In this document: positions 45,942-58,480 of the stretch, in pieces | Numbering within the stretch: position 1 is the stretch's first letter | Layout of the letters: each line of letters opens with the position of its first letter | Origin: Pectinophora gossypiella | Lineage: Eukaryota > Arthropoda > Insecta > Lepidoptera > Gelechiidae | Length of the DNA: 64,000 bases | NCBI RefSeq assembly: GCF_024362695.1 | Contig: NC_065419.1 | Span: forward strand, 7,936,678-8,000,677 | Direction: 5' to 3' | Made by a program: the position numbers and the translations under genes | The notes under the pieces: model-generated | What the model saw: the letters and a program-made list of their open reading frames with translations, nothing else | Told to the model about the DNA's origin: nothing | Databases searched by the model: none

Positions 45942-47593
45942 TGCTGTGTGCTGTGTTGTGGAGTATGTATGTATCCAGGCTAATTATGATCGCCTGCGAA
46001 GATCGAACACTAAACACAGTTTTCAGGATAAAGTACTTGTATTAACCGGTACGTCGAGCAGTCACGACGTTGAATAAGGATAAAGGAAAAAGCGGATGTA
46101 TAAAAAAGGGAATATCATTGCTACGAGCTCCATACATTTGAATTCTACCGGGGAAAGTTATTCAAATAGCGGCCTTTATAACTGAGCATAATAATAATAC
46201 TCGATGTTACCGGAAAAACGGATCGGGGACCACTTTGGAGCTTTAACTATGTAGGAAGAACGAGTAGGTACTCCTACACTGAAATTTCCAAAACTGCTGT
46301 CAAAACAATTCCTATCTATAAATGTAAATTAACAAGGGAAACTATACATAATCTATAAGTTATTTATTTGTGCGTTTTTTGCTTGATTCATTATTGGATA
46401 ATTCTCGCTGGTAGGTATAACGACTGTTCATTGCTAATTAAACTCTTGATCAGGTCTAGTCGGGACTCTTAATTATCGCTATTGATAGGAATATAAATAT
46501 AGGTAGTAAAAATTGGTCAAGGGAAACTGTTGCCGACATATTGGCAAAAACCATTAACTCTTGTGTAGTAAACGTCGATTTATTATATCGATAAAAATCG
46601 AAGTATACAATATGACATAAATGACCTTCCAAAGGATATGTATCGTAAATTCGAAATATTTCGGAGAGGTCGTAACAAATTGCGAACTAAGTTTTTACTT
46701 TAGGAAAGGGTCTCTAGGGACTACTAATTACACAATTTCTGTCCTTCGGTCGGAGGTCCGAAATAAACAGAAGCCCAGCACTAAAAACTTATAATTACGA
46801 AGCCAAACCAGTGACAGAATACAGGGACGGAGATTGGACCGTCAGATTCTTAATTAACGTTTTTGTAAAGAAAAAGAAAACTTTTTGATGCGGAATTATA
46901 TTTGTATAAGAAATACGAATATATATAAATTACCTTGTGTTTACTTTGCAAAATGTTTTAAAAAGTTGATTTTCCGAGAACCGTAGAAATCCTTGCTGTC
47001 GTCGAGTCCAAATTAGCATTGTTAATGTGCCTCGCTTTGTGTAGAACCTAAGGTACTTATGTTATTAGTGGTCTGCGCTCTATTAAATGTGTAAGCAACA
47101 CGGAATACGCGGTTTTTAAACGTTACGATGTTAAATATAACATTTTATGTGATTTCGTTAAACTCGGAATCAGAATGAACTCGTATTTTTATTTTCATTT
47201 TCACAAGAATTCGATACAAATGTTGGATGGAAACAGCTTAACAATGTTTCATGCCACTTAGTATTATCATATACCGATACTAGGCGGCAAAGTTACCTAC
47301 TGAAATTCTAATCAATATATTTTTGTTATGCTTAAGATCGGCCATGTGCCTAGGTTTTTCTTGCAGCTAATACATTTCCTCGGTTGGACAGGTTGTGAGA
47401 AGCTGCAGTAGCTTTAGGCGGATGAGACGTTCGAAACAACATAAATATATTTATGTTTAAATTGGCTATTCAAAGTGTAACTGTACTACCTAATGACTAA
47501 AGATATTTTTGAGTTTGACTTAAAATCGCGTATGCCGTTTATTAGTATTGAATGTCATACCTAAGTATAAGTTGGAATTTGTATTAGCTTATA
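45942..47593. other. Non-coding stretch
   Basis: No recognisable exon or repeat; ordinary AT-rich intron-like sequence. Confidence 0.4.
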
Positions 47594-47748
47594 TTTATGT
47601 AAGAATATGTATGAAAGATTGTGAGTCACGTTCAAATGAATGACTTTACTCACTCTCTACATATATATATTTTTTATGTAAGAATATGTATGAAAGATTG
47701 TGAGTCACGTTCAAATGAATGACTTTACTCACTCTCTACATATAATTT
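47594..47748 (+). repeat. 79-bp direct tandem duplication
   Basis: TTTATGTAAGAATATGTATG + AAAGATTGTGAGTCACGTTC + AAATGAATGACTTTACTCAC + TCTCTACATATA occurs at 47594 and again at 47673, virtually unchanged. The second copy overlaps the stop codon of the minus-strand frame at 47736. Confidence 0.9.
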
Positions 47749-48004
47749 TCATAAAATTCCGTTCCGTTGTCTGAATGGGGCACATTAGTATGATTTATGC
47801 AAGCTACATGCCAGAGGATATGGTATGCCCGAGGATTGTACCGAATTATAGCAGGGAGATTACCTAAGTTAAATCGCTTGGGCCTGTGGGTCCCAAATAT
47901 TGCTAAACCCCAAATATCCTTAGTATACCAATTTGCATAGAGATGAGGTCCCATTGTCGTTGTTTGATTATAAACAGTGTTCGTTTCGTAACCCTCGGGA
48001 TCAC
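47736..48004 (-). CDS. Unassigned coding-like terminal segment
   Basis: After a plausible minus-strand acceptor (GATAATTTCAG, ending 48005) a frame runs 88 codons to TAG at 47738-47736. It reads GDPEGYETNTVYNQTTTMGP..., then HLYANWYTKDIWGLAIFGTH... and ends ...DNGTEFYENYM. The mixed composition, with many W, Y, H and P, looks more like real protein than the frames around it. A longer open frame continues upstream through MITE-1 copy 4, which is clearly non-coding. I do not recognise the family. DNGTEF superficially resembles an integrase motif, but the context does not. It could be a terminal exon, a gene fragment or a chance frame. Confidence 0.3.
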
Positions 48005-48040
48005 CTGAAATTATCTTTAAAGCTTTAATTATTGACATCT

Positions 48041-48200
48041 GGGGGGTTAAAAACGCCACATCGAAGCAATTCATCTAAAAAAGCAATATTGGTATTTGAC
48101 ATTTGTGTGCGTTGCGCACTTACTTTTATATGCGCAAATGTCAAATTGCAATATTGCTTTCTTAGATGAATTGCTTCGATGTGGCCTTTTTAACCCCCCT
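48041..48200. mobile_element. MITE-1, copy 4
   Basis: GGGGGGTTAAAAACGCCACA + TCGAAGCAATTCATCTAAAA at the left; TTGCTTCGATGTGGCC + TTTTTAACCCCCC at the right. Inner arms CAATATTGGTATTTGACATT and AAATGTCAAATTGCAATATTG also pair. This is the most regular copy in the window. Confidence 0.8.
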
Positions 48201-48357
48201 GGGTGTTCACAAAGCGCAGATTATCAAATTTGTTTTTTACATACATAGGTATAGATGCAGCGAGTCATGGTTTTGTTTTTATTTTAATTTGTTTTAAGAT
48301 CTCTTATTATTTTAAAGAACGTATTACGTCTTATCCTCTTAATAACCCTTTAGGTAA

Positions 48358-48564
48358 CAGGGTGTTAGTGACATCAAAACGAAAACTTTGAGTGATGATT
48401 CAGACCATGATTCTGAGATGATATCAAGTGGAATTTTCCGTCGCAAAAACATGGAACAGAAAATAATTTAAAAAAGCACAAACATTTTCATGAATTTTCC
48501 GACAGGATATTCCACTTAGTATTCGTATTTCCCTCAGTATTCGTTACGGTGTCACTAACATCCA
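48358..48564. mobile_element. MITE-2, copy 3
   Basis: Starts CAGGGTGTTAGTGACATCAA and ends GTTACGGTGTCACTAACATCC. Sub-terminal repeats CATGATTCTGAGATGATATC and CCACTTAGTATTCG are present; the right arm is partly deleted. Confidence 0.7.
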
Positions 48565-48574
48565 TACCCACTTT

Positions 48575-48778
48575 TATGGCTACACTCAGATTGATGATTC
48601 AGCTGATTATTCTGAGTTAATATCAAGTGGAATTTTCCATCGCAAAAGTATGGAATTGAAAATAATTTTAAAAAAAATATGAATTTTGCGACTAAAAATT
48701 GCACTTGATATTAACTCAGAATCATGGTCTGAATCATCCCCCTCGGTATTCGTAACGATGTCACTAACACCCTGTATA
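48575..48778. mobile_element. MITE-2, copy 4
   Basis: The left end is eroded (ACTCAGATTGATGATTCAGC, then ATTCTGAGTTAATATCAAGTGG). The right end is complete (CGTAACGATGTCACTAACAC + CCTGTATATA). It directly follows copy 3. Confidence 0.7.
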
Positions 48779-50015
48779 TACAGTAAAGATAGGTTAGGTT
48801 CATGCTAGTCTACCTACATAGACTAGGATTAGAACTTATAGTGCGTGGAAGCAGCTTGGATTAGAACTTCAAGCTTGGCATTATCACATGAATATTCTAT
48901 AGCACTTTACGAAGTTGGTGAACATTCTACCCGATTAAAACCTACAACGCAATTCATTTCCATATGAAAGCTGCGCTGAAATGAAAAACCAACGGTTGCT
49001 AAAAAAACTGGATTAAATTTTAATTTGGAAAACAGAAAGTTGGATCTTGTACTGTGCGTGTTTATTTTACGTATTAGTTACGAGTATAGATTTATACAAA
49101 GCTATAAAGGGTGAGATTATGTATATTGAATATTATTTCTAATAATGGTATGTGTTTGTATGTTTGTCCGTGCGTCATGAATAGAATCCCAGATTACATC
49201 GGAGAAAGCACTGGCGTATCTTTCATTATCCTATATACAATATAGGCTACTTTTTATCAGTCAAACATACGATTTCAGCCAACTATAAACTGAAGCCGAC
49301 TCGTAGCTTAAAGGGGGTGGTTTGCCCAGGGCTGTACCATTCGGAATAGGTTAGGTATGCTTTTGAGCAGAGTTAAAATCGCAGTCGAAGCTGCAGGCAT
49401 TCACACAGCGATTCCTATTATAAAGTGGTTTCCGTATAAAAGTCACTAGGATCCCGTAAAATTATTTATTTTTGGATTTACACAATTCGTCACAGTGACT
49501 TTGATTTGTTATAATTTCCCCCGCCGGCATGGTCGACGATTTCCCTCATTCGGCGCTAATCGCTATCATTCATCGCGATTCATTTTTTCAAATATTTTTA
49601 GCTTACGATTATTTTCCGATTTGAGCTAGACAGAGGTATCTAAGCTAACTAAGTACCCACTCCACGCTCCGTCGTCATTCGATCCGCTATATTGGCGGTG
49701 GTGTAAGCGTTAATTGAAATTACCAAACTTCCTAATGCATGAATACGTTACACCCGACAACCTGTTAAATTAGTCTTGTTATACTTAGTTGTTTGTCTCA
49801 AAGTTATCAACTCCCAATTTCCAACGTCAAACTCAAACATAATTCCATATTCGCAATTGATTGATTTACAGTTGATTGATTAGGTAGGGCACGGTTGTAC
49901 CTAACATAATAGAATTAGAAATGTATCGATTGAAAATGTAGGTGCGTGTAAATACGCATACAACGCAACGGCAATATCTCAGTCAATGAAGAAGCTAATG
50001 CGGGGTTTCATTACT
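48779..50015. other. Non-coding stretch with repeat remnants
   Basis: A segment near 49190-49280 (ACTGGCGTATCTTTCATTAT, TATAGGCTACTTTTTATC) and one near 49520-49620 (GATTTCCCTCATTCGGCGCT + AATCGCTATC) resemble dispersed repeats. The latter matches 52365-52400. No exon seen. Confidence 0.4.
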
Positions 50016-50360
50016 TTAATGATACCATAACTTCTCAGTTTGCGGTCTTCTATTCATGTTGGACCTTTTAAAGTTCGGTCTTATCCGCTTAGGTACTGAA
50101 CTGAGCTTTCCATAAGGACATCTCCATTTGGTCATTGCACGTCCTTCTAGGTCTTCCTTTGCCAGCCCTACCACCAACCTTCGCTTTATATATACTGCTC
50201 TCTTAATCCTATTATCCATCATCCGCTCCACGTGTCCAAACCAATTTAACATGCCCTTCATAGTCATTATATCGTCTTTTACAACGCATCTCCTTCTTAT
50301 CGCACTGTTTCTCACTCTATCATTCAATTTAAATCCGCAGATGCTACGCAACGAACTCAT
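50016..50360 (-). pseudogene. Non-LTR retrotransposon reverse-transcriptase C-terminal remnant
   Basis: The minus-strand frame of 114 codons reads LNDRVRNSAIRRRCVVKDDI..., LNWFGHVERMMDNRIKRAVY... and GLAKEDLEGRAMTKW. The pattern (IRRR, then W.GHV.RM.D.R..K..Y, then GR...RW) is the conserved C-terminal region of RTE/Jockey-type endonuclease-reverse transcriptases. GRGRPRKRW is decayed here, and no upstream reverse-transcriptase core is present. It is a dead fragment. Confidence 0.7.
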
Positions 50361-50384
50361 TTTACGGCATTAATCCTACTTTCA

Positions 50385-50545
50385 TGCTACTTTGAACCGG
50401 CGCCGGCGTGCGTGTATGAAGCGATTGATGAATGTAGAAGAAGCGTGAATGTGAAGAGAAGTGTGTCAGGATCGAAGCAAATAGAATTCCATAGTATCTG
50501 TTTCCCCCGTGAGAGATAGGCGTGAGTTTATGTATGTGTGTCTAC
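50385..50545 (+). repeat. Non-LTR retrotransposon 3' fragment
   Basis: ACTTTGAACCGGCGCCGGCG, GTGTATGAAGCGATTGATGA, AGTGTGTCAGGATCGAAGCA and GATAGGCGTGAGTTTATGTA. Same family as 15655-15812, and only 25 bp from the oppositely oriented reverse-transcriptase remnant. Confidence 0.55.
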
Positions 50546-51709
50546 TTAGGTATTATAATACGTATCCAGTTCTATTTATGTTTGAGCCAAAAACTTAGAA
50601 CGTGCAACTTGACCGTGCCAAATTCTAAAATCAAAATTCGAATATTGTAGACATAACAATATTATTATCTGAGGACTAAGTATAAGTTATAAATTCTTAT
50701 TGAAATTCACTTTAGGACGCGGACGTCAACGCAAAATCTCAACAATTCATACAAACTTATGCGAAGGGGTTTGTATTCAAACGCCGCCGTTATTAGTTGA
50801 CTGAAGATCGAGTTTATCATATTTATTACTAAAGTTGCGTGTCATGTCGACTTGTGGCTCTATTTACCGCAATTTGTATTATTCCGACTTCTAATTATAA
50901 AATTATCTTTCATTTGCGGGTTTTAATAAGCCTGTTTTGTTTGATTATTCACTTCATTATTATTTTGTGCGGCCGATTTTCATTAAAGATCGGATCCATA
51001 TACGTTAGCTCAAAAGTGTTATCTTGCTCTCGATAGGAATTGCGTATCTTTGTTGCAGTGGCAGCAATTTTTTACTCACGTGAATGTGCCTTGTACCACC
51101 TGAAATCTGTCCACAACTTTTTCTAGCAAATTACTTGTTCGACAGCTATTGTGGCGAACACAATGGAAGCAATTTGCCATGTCAATCACTTATCACCTGA
51201 CGCAGCGTGTTCGAGTTACCCGTGCCGTTAAAACCATTAAACCTTTGTACTTATAACATCTCTGCGTAGTCGCCTGGAAGAAATTGCTTCAGAGCAATAA
51301 GGCCGCATTTTGTACTGTTGCTAAATGTTTTAAAAATGTTTGTATGTTTTGATTGATTGATAAATTAATAACATACATACATAATCTCGTAATCACTAAT
51401 GGGATGGGCAGAACCACAAGTAATCAAAGACAACTTGCAGCCACTGTTGATACGAAGCCCTAAGATGAACCTTATGGTGACAGAAGATCAGCCCCATAAC
51501 AATAACTTTCCATCAAGTAAATTAATAAGATAATTGTTTTTACCATATTTAACGTTTAATCACGTAAAACAACCCGATAAAAGTTTACTACGAGTAAAAA
51601 AAATAAGTTTGCAGGCAGGGTTGTCAAAAATAACTACCTTACTTATATATACCCATGAGGCATAGGAATATTTCCCAAATTCGAATACCTAATACATATT
51701 ATAAAAGTC

Positions 51710-51805
51710 TATCTACAACTCATTTCTGAGCAAAAGTCTCCCCTCAACCAACCGGCTCCCCGCAACTCATCATGGACCATTATTCCACCACGCTGTCCCA
51801 TTGCC
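51710..51805 (-). repeat. SINE-A fragment, strongly diverged
   Basis: TCCCCTCAACCAACCGGCTC and TATTCCACCACGCTGTCCCA + TTGCCGGTTG recall the SINE-A tail. Divergence is high. Confidence 0.4.
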
Positions 51806-51878
51806 GGTTGCCTCTCATAATGATGAATAAGAGAGACAACAGTACACCCTATCTTTACGTATGTCTTTTACATGATAT

Positions 51879-52231
51879 CATCATCTCCTTAGCATTATCC
51901 CGTTTTTCACAGGGTCCACTTTCCTAACCTGAAGATTTCACAGGTCCAGTTTTTTACAGAAGCAACTGCCTGTCTGACCCTCCAACCCGCGAAGGGAAAA
52001 CCAGCCCAATACAGGTTAGGTCACATACCTCCGAAAATGCATTTCTCGGGAATGTGGGTTTCCTCATGTTGTTTTCCTTCATCGCTGAGCACCTCATAAT
52101 CATTTATGATCCAGACATTAATTGGAAAATAAATTCGACAATCATTGGTTTAGGCCTGTGCTGGATTCGAACCTGCGACCTCAAAGTGAGAGGCAAGCGT
52201 TCTACCAACTTGGCTACCACGGCTCTTCAAC
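51879..52231 (-). mobile_element. SINE-C, full length with perfect 17-bp target duplication
   Basis: The minus-strand head is AGAGCCGTGGTAGCCAAGTT with B box GGTCGCAGGTTCGAATCCAG. The 3' tail ends in GATGAT. The direct repeat TGTCTTTTACATGATAT occurs at 51862-51878 and 52232-52248 without mismatch. This marks the exact ends and points to a fairly recent insertion. Confidence 0.92.
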
Positions 52232-52364
52232 TGTCTTTTACATGATATAATTAATGTGATCTCGTAAGTGGGTTCTTAACAGTTGATTATAGTTAAATAT
52301 TTGATGACTACATCAAATATTAAACTTACTAAAGACTTACTTAATATTAGACTTACCAAAGTTT

Positions 52365-52590
52365 CCCTCATTCAGCGCTTATCGCTATCGACCCACTAGG
52401 GTCGATTAATTCTTTCAAATATTTTTCCTCTCAGACGACGCCCTGAGCCGAGTTTCGCACCCAACTGGGCACCCTCAGGCCTGTTGTCTTAAACGTTGTA
52501 CCGGGTGAGAGCCTTCAGCGCTCCCCATTTGTCCGGCCAAGTAGTTAATGCCATCTGCGGCAAATCTACAATAAGTCACGTCAAAAAAAA
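52365..52590 (-). repeat. Retroelement 3' fragment (GACGTGACTTATTGTAG type), copy 3
   Basis: The longest copy of the family. On the minus strand it runs from GACGTGACTTATTGTAGATT through GGCCGGACAAATGGGGAGCG, TTAAGACAACAGGCCTGAGG and AACTCGGCTCAGGGCGTCGT. It ends at GCGATAAGCGCTGAATGAGG. Confidence 0.6.
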
Positions 52591-52595
52591 AATGA

Positions 52596-55500
52596 CTTAC
52601 TAAAGTCTCAAATTACTTTACCCTCTTTAGATCTGGCATGACTTTTACGTTAATTACGTGTCTAATCTAATTTAACAGCAAACACGGTTCCCGTTATAAT
52701 TTAAGTATGTATTTTCAATCGCCAAAGTCTTTGTTTACAATAAAATCAATTTGAGTTTGGAGTGCTTCCAAGTTGAATCAGTTTTTCCAATTGAATTTTA
52801 TTGATCGAATGGATTGGGACCCGGATCGACTTATTCTCAACTCTGAAATCATTCAAAACCTGTCTTTTTTATCTCGGCAAACATTTAGGAGCCAACTACA
52901 TTTTTATGTGGATTGTATTTGTACGCTAGTTTGTAAAATATTTAAAATTATTTAAATACGTAAATTATTAAATTACGTAAATTATTTAAATACTAATTTA
53001 TACAGAATAGACGAACTTTGCTTCTCACAAATCTTTCTAAGTTATATTTTTTCCATTAACTGTCTTCTTCTTATCGTGTGGGTTGTGAGGTGGAATACCA
53101 GCCCCCATTAACTGTCGTAGTTTTATATTTAATCCATTGTAAGTGTAAGACGTTTTCTAGTGCTTCAATTTCTTGAACTATTTCTGAGTTTTTTACCTAT
53201 ACCTTTAGCAGATGTACAATACAATGTGTTGGCGTTAACGCCAGCATTTTCTTAATAAAATAAGCATAATAAATCATATTTACTTATCTGCCTACCTTTG
53301 ATAACTCACGCGGTTTCCCAAATACTTTTATAAAGCAACATCACCCGTTTATCACAGCGGCTTAGCACAAAATCTTTGTTCATGTGGAAATAACAATGTC
53401 GAAATCTCGGCAAATACAATACACAGACTGATCTCTGTTTTTATTTGATATTGCGCATAATTTCACATAGACTCAATATTTGAATGTGACTCGGCACTCA
53501 ATATTCCACGCGTTTTCAGGGTTCAATACAAACCGTTCTCCTTCTTTACAACAATGTAAAATATTACTTCTGTACTGCGAAGTACGTATAGTTTGCGAAT
53601 AACTTTGGTTTCTTTCCTGGGAAACAAAAGGTATCTTATACGTAGAGACTAAACCTTGAAATGGACGCTATGTTTCGTAGTTAATTTAAAAACTTTTATT
53701 GAGAATGAAGGTATCCAGTTTCTCACCAAGTACGCGAGTGAGCCGTTTATCTCACGACTGCAGGAATTCTTTCCTGCCAATACAAACCTATTTTCCTCGT
53801 CACGTACTTAATTTAATAGGGGTAAAGGAAATTGGCGCTATTCAGTACATACAACAAATGAACGTCTGGCCACGTGAAGACTGCTATGGTACGCCAAAAT
53901 ACTGAACCAGCCGTGCGTTTATAAGCCGTTCCCTCGGGAAGCGAACACCTGTCTCGTTTTAATTCAACGGTGAAAAAACAACGCCGGCTGAAATCCTTTA
54001 AAAAGGTTAATCTACCTGCTTTGTCTTAGATTGAAAGTGTTAGGGATAAAGGATTTACTCTAAACCCTGTTTACGGTAATCTTTCATGCGTGTGCTAACA
54101 ATCTGTCTTGCGCGTAAGAACACGCTCAAGAAGCGTAGCGTTTAATCGTAAGTAGTTTTTAGTTTATCATTTCGTAAAAAGCGGATGCTAAAACATGGGT
54201 AGATACGATTTTCTCCAATTTTAAATTGTCAATCCTTCTAGTTGTAAGTCTCTCTCTCTTTGTATTAGTTTTCTTTCGACATTCCTTTATTTATAAGACG
54301 AAGAGTTTGTCCTCAATTTTGGGGAAGCTTCGTAGGCGGGACATATTGACGTATGGATTGCCGAAATCCAGCTTTAAAGATGTCGGTCCCAAATCAATCA
54401 ATGTCTCCCAACATTACTTTAATTGCCGATGAAATATCGTGGCAGAGTATTGATTGACGCCAGTCGCTTCAACTCGTCGTTTCATCAATAAAATCCAAAT
54501 CGTCGTAGTAATTACTAAGGGGTTTAGCCCAACGGATCGCGGGAACAAGTTTCAAAGGAAAATCCGCACAACACAAAATTGATGTAATAAAGATTTCAAA
54601 TTGCAAATGATTGATAACCTAGTTCTCACGTCAGAAGCATTTATAGTCATTTCTACGTCGGGAATGCAATCGGTTGAAACGAGATGTGATTCTAGGCTAT
54701 CCCGGCCTGTACAACTCGTATGTACTTCGTGATATGCCACGCCATATAACTATCTAGCTAGTAGTATAGACAGATTAATCAATAGCAAGCCGACTTCAGT
54801 AGGTTTCGAGGTTGAAATAACTTCTGCTTGGGCACACCTGCGCCGTTATTATCACTATTATTTGAGACACGGTAAGCCGTAAGAACGTACTTTATACCAC
54901 CTGTTCGCTTATGAAAACATCGTTGATACTATGAGAACAGTGGCTGTAAATTCAAGTAACCTGCGGGAAACACGCTTTATTGAACTTAATCCGCTTGCGT
55001 TAGCTTTGCATTCTACAAAATGCAGTGTATTTTCTACGCCGTAACGGGTAACTTCTAACTAATGTACTCCCCGAACGCGCTATAATCTTCCTATTTCCTT
55101 TTAGTTTACCGAATAACTTGGTTTGTGTGTATACGAATGTATTTTTCATTATCTTTTGTAAGTCATCATAATCATCATTTTCAGCTTTGTATCCGCTGAA
55201 CAGCGCCGCTTCCTGTCTATTGTATTTATATCCACCATTGTGCTCTGTCTTATTCAAGTTTTACAAAAGTAATGTTTTCTGTGAACGTTGCTAAATCTTG
55301 TAAACAGTTTAGTGCGCAGATACCATCTGTGAGTTATAAACTACCTTTTCTTAAAAGTAAGTCACGGTACGTTGTACTATGTAGGAACGACGTGTTTCTC
55401 GCATTTGTTCGCGATGTTATCTGACAGACTTTCTCCTTCACAATTGGCCGTGTCGTATCACGTCGGATGTTTTCAGACGTCAGCTTTTGAAAAGACCCTA

Positions 55501-56339
55501 CGAGGCCGCGACCTCTGCTGTAGGCAATTCTCTGGATTTCGTTCAAGGTTCTCTTTTAAAAAAAAAAACATTCATTACGTCTGATTGAAAACGCTAAATT
55601 GGTGTCATTTTTATTGTGCATTTTAAACGCTTGCCCTTCCCTAAGTTCGAAAACGAGAATTAGCTTCTAACATGCTCGATATAAACCGTCTGGTTCTATT
55701 TAAAAGTAGACGTGGTTTTGCTATTTTGTGCGCGATATTTCAGTATACAGCCAAACTAGAGTCAGCTCAGGTTCAGCTCACTTTTGCGAATCAATCTTTT
55801 ATTCACGTGGAGGGTCGAGTGACGCGGAAAAAATAGAATTAGTGCCGTATATTCTTTTTTAGTTCACTGATCTCCCGTACCTACGTCACCTGATCGAGTT
55901 ATTGGCCCGCTCAACTGAATTGATATTGGTAAATCCTAGGATTGTACTCTATCAAACGATTTTAGTAGAATCAATATATTCCTGGAAATCAGTTCCGAAA
56001 TATACAAATTTGTGCCCTATGCCTGAAATAAACTGAATGTACCAACTGCATGAAATACCGTGCATATCGACGGTAACTGTTCCTTTGGAAAAGACTGTTA
56101 GGTTTACCTGTTCGCGTATAGTACAGTCGTCAGTGTCTGTTTATGTAGATATTGTAGACATTGTTGTGTGTATGTATACGAAAATGGTATACAAAACAAT
56201 GTCTAATAAGGACGCACGGACGACGGAGCAACTACGTTCGTTTAATGTTGCAACTAACTAACAACAAACTACTTCGGCGAAAAGCTAAATCGAGGAGTAC
56301 TTTCTTAATCAAAATTTTCCTCAGTTTACAGTCTAGGAT
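52596..56339. other. Non-coding stretch
   Basis: A 43-bp SINE-B tail fragment lies at 53062-53104 (minus). Otherwise I see no exon, no shared repeat and no structure of note in this 3.7 kb. Confidence 0.4.
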
Positions 56340-56353
56340 ATTTTGCGTTAGTA

Positions 56354-56663
56354 GTAGTAGAGAACCGTGGTAGTCCAGTTGGTAGAACGCTTGACTCTCA
56401 ATTTGAGGTCGCAGGTTCAAATCCCAGCATGGGCCTATACCAATGATTTTCGAATTTGTTTTCGAATTCATGTTTGGGTCAGAAATGATTATCTCGTACT
56501 TAGCGGTGAAGGAAATCATCGTGAGGAAACCCACATTTGTGCCACTGTATTGGGCTGGTTTTTTCTTCGTGGGTCGGAAGGTCAGACAGGCAGTCGCTTC
56601 TGTCAAAAACCGGACCTGTCAAATCTTCAGGTTAGGTAAGCGGACCCCGTGAAAAACGGGATG
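56354..56663 (+). mobile_element. SINE-C, full length with perfect 14-bp target duplication
   Basis: The head is GAGAACCGTGGTAGTCCAGT + TGGTAGAACG (A box) and GGTCGCAGGTTCAAATCCCA (B box). The tail is CCGTGAAAAACGGGATG. ATTTTGCGTTAGTA flanks it at 56340-56353 and 56664-56677 exactly. Overlapping frames of 69-124 codons on both strands are by-products. Confidence 0.92.
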
Positions 56664-56677
56664 ATTTTGCGTTAGTA

Positions 56678-58304
56678 TGTTTGGTAACACGAACTTAAAC
56701 ATAATCCGATAATGATTCCCGCAGACACCTTAGTACCCGACTGGTGCGAAATTTTCATATCCGCCAAAATTGATATTGCGACGTGTCAGATAAAGGCTTC
56801 ACATTTGCTCATAATACTTCTTATTCCTAGTGTCTTCACCCGTAATAAGATTTGTATATGATCCTCATGAAATATGCACAATGGAAAATTGAAATTTACG
56901 CTCTTATACACATTGAATAGACCTTTACGTAAACCTTACCCTTTCATACTGTGTCATATTTGCAACACGGTAAACGAAAGCTGTATCAATAACAGGTGAC
57001 ATGTTCGTTTCGTCGCTTCGTGAATAAAACATTAGATCAAATTGACGGAGTTCGTTTGTAGAAATACAATTCATATTCCTTTTGATGTGGTAGGTATCCG
57101 CTTTACGTTTTATTACTTATTCGTAATAATTCCATAAATGAATAATTGTCGATAAATATCTGTTTTTTATGTATGTATAAAATTGACTAGAATGTCGTAG
57201 AAATTACCGAAGAAAAAAACATTTACAAGAAACGCACGCACGTAAGTGTTTTTATAACGGTGGACTGGAACATATCACTAGAGTAAATAGCAATCAAATA
57301 TACGTAGACTGTAAGCAAAACTTTTTATTTCTTTGTATATTTCTTTGTCTCATGTCGGTTTGTGAGGTAAATGGTTTCATGATATTGTGAGATTAAAATC
57401 TGTTATATATTATTTGGAGAAAAATGTTTAAAAATACACAACTTGCACGTATACGCTACAACTTAATTTACGGAAAACCGCTAGCATAATGCCATGACCC
57501 GAGATTCAAGCTTCCTTAAAGTTATTAAACTGTTTCGAATTACAGAAGGTAAGTAACTAACTAGGGAATAATGAAGTTATGGAACTCTGATTGTTTGGAT
57601 TATCTAACTTTATCTATCTATTGTTCATTGCTTCGAAACTATAACGTGTATCTCGAGCCGTTGTGATGAGAATCACACACTTGCTCTGTATCCATGTATG
57701 TACGTACCTACATTATATATACCTACACTCGGTGCTCATCCCGTAGTTCTTACAAAAAGGCGAGTCGCATTTCATCTCAGCGCTAGCCAACTGTTTCACG
57801 CTTCTAGTCTTTTAAAAGACGCTATAGAAAACGCATTTGCTCTACATTCATCGTGGTTCTTCAGAACTCTATCGAGGTTTTCTTTTGAATCTACATCCAT
57901 TGAAACGGTGCAAAGCGGAAAATTTCCGGAATAGAATGTAAGAATTCCCGATAACGTTCAATCAGCAGAATGGAGGCAATGTTAGCAGTTTTTGTGAGAG
58001 AGGATCCATCATTAGTGCGACCCCTCCCTCACTCCATCAGTACCGAACGCCCCCTAATGATGCTCTTACTTGCAAGAAAGCGTTTACCTATTTTCCCACG
58101 CGCTTGCCATCTTGAACAGACAAATTATAAACCTTCTAAGAACATAAACAACACCTTCAAGGCTTATAAAAAGAAAAAGAAAGAGTATACCCTCAGTTGT
58201 AAATAACAGAGTTAATGGTGCGAAATTGATATTATTATATTTAAGAGCAAGTGGTACTTGCAAGTTAAATCGAGAAACTTCTCACCCCTTATCTAAAACA
58301 GCAT
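56678..58304. other. Non-coding stretch
   Basis: Nothing recognised in 1.6 kb of AT-rich sequence. Confidence 0.4.
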
Positions 58305-58480
58305 CAGTAATTTAAGAGCCACGCTCGGTGTAGCATTCTTAAAATAGGGCAGTGGTTTCCCTCTTTCCTTCCGCCCCGCATTACTCTGTCTGACGCGAGT
58401 GAGATGTCGCCCAGAGTAGACTATTTCAAAGCCGTACTACGATTCCTGTCCTCCGCCTCTGAATAGTACTGACAGTTACT
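58305..58480 (-). repeat. LINE 3' fragment
   Basis: On the minus strand: CTCTGGGCGACATCTCACTC + GCGTCAGACAGAGTAATGCG + GGGCGGAAGG, then GGGAAACCACTGCCCTATTT and the tail ATGCTACACCGAGCGTGGCT. Its tail is shared with 21601-21672 and 24241-24302. Confidence 0.55.

Noticed and set aside
45742..46077. A 111-codon plus-strand open frame
   Set aside because: Mostly SINE-A reverse strand followed by unrelated sequence.
47736..47770. DNGTEF as a retroviral integrase motif
   Set aside because: The surrounding residues do not follow any integrase core spacing, and no other pol domain is nearby.
53699..53905. A 68-codon plus-strand open frame as a possible small gene
   Set aside because: No signal peptide, domain, splice site or neighbour supports it; the length is within chance expectation.
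56232..56606. A 124-codon minus-strand open frame
   Set aside because: It lies entirely in SINE-C sequence; similar frames recur in other SINE-C copies.
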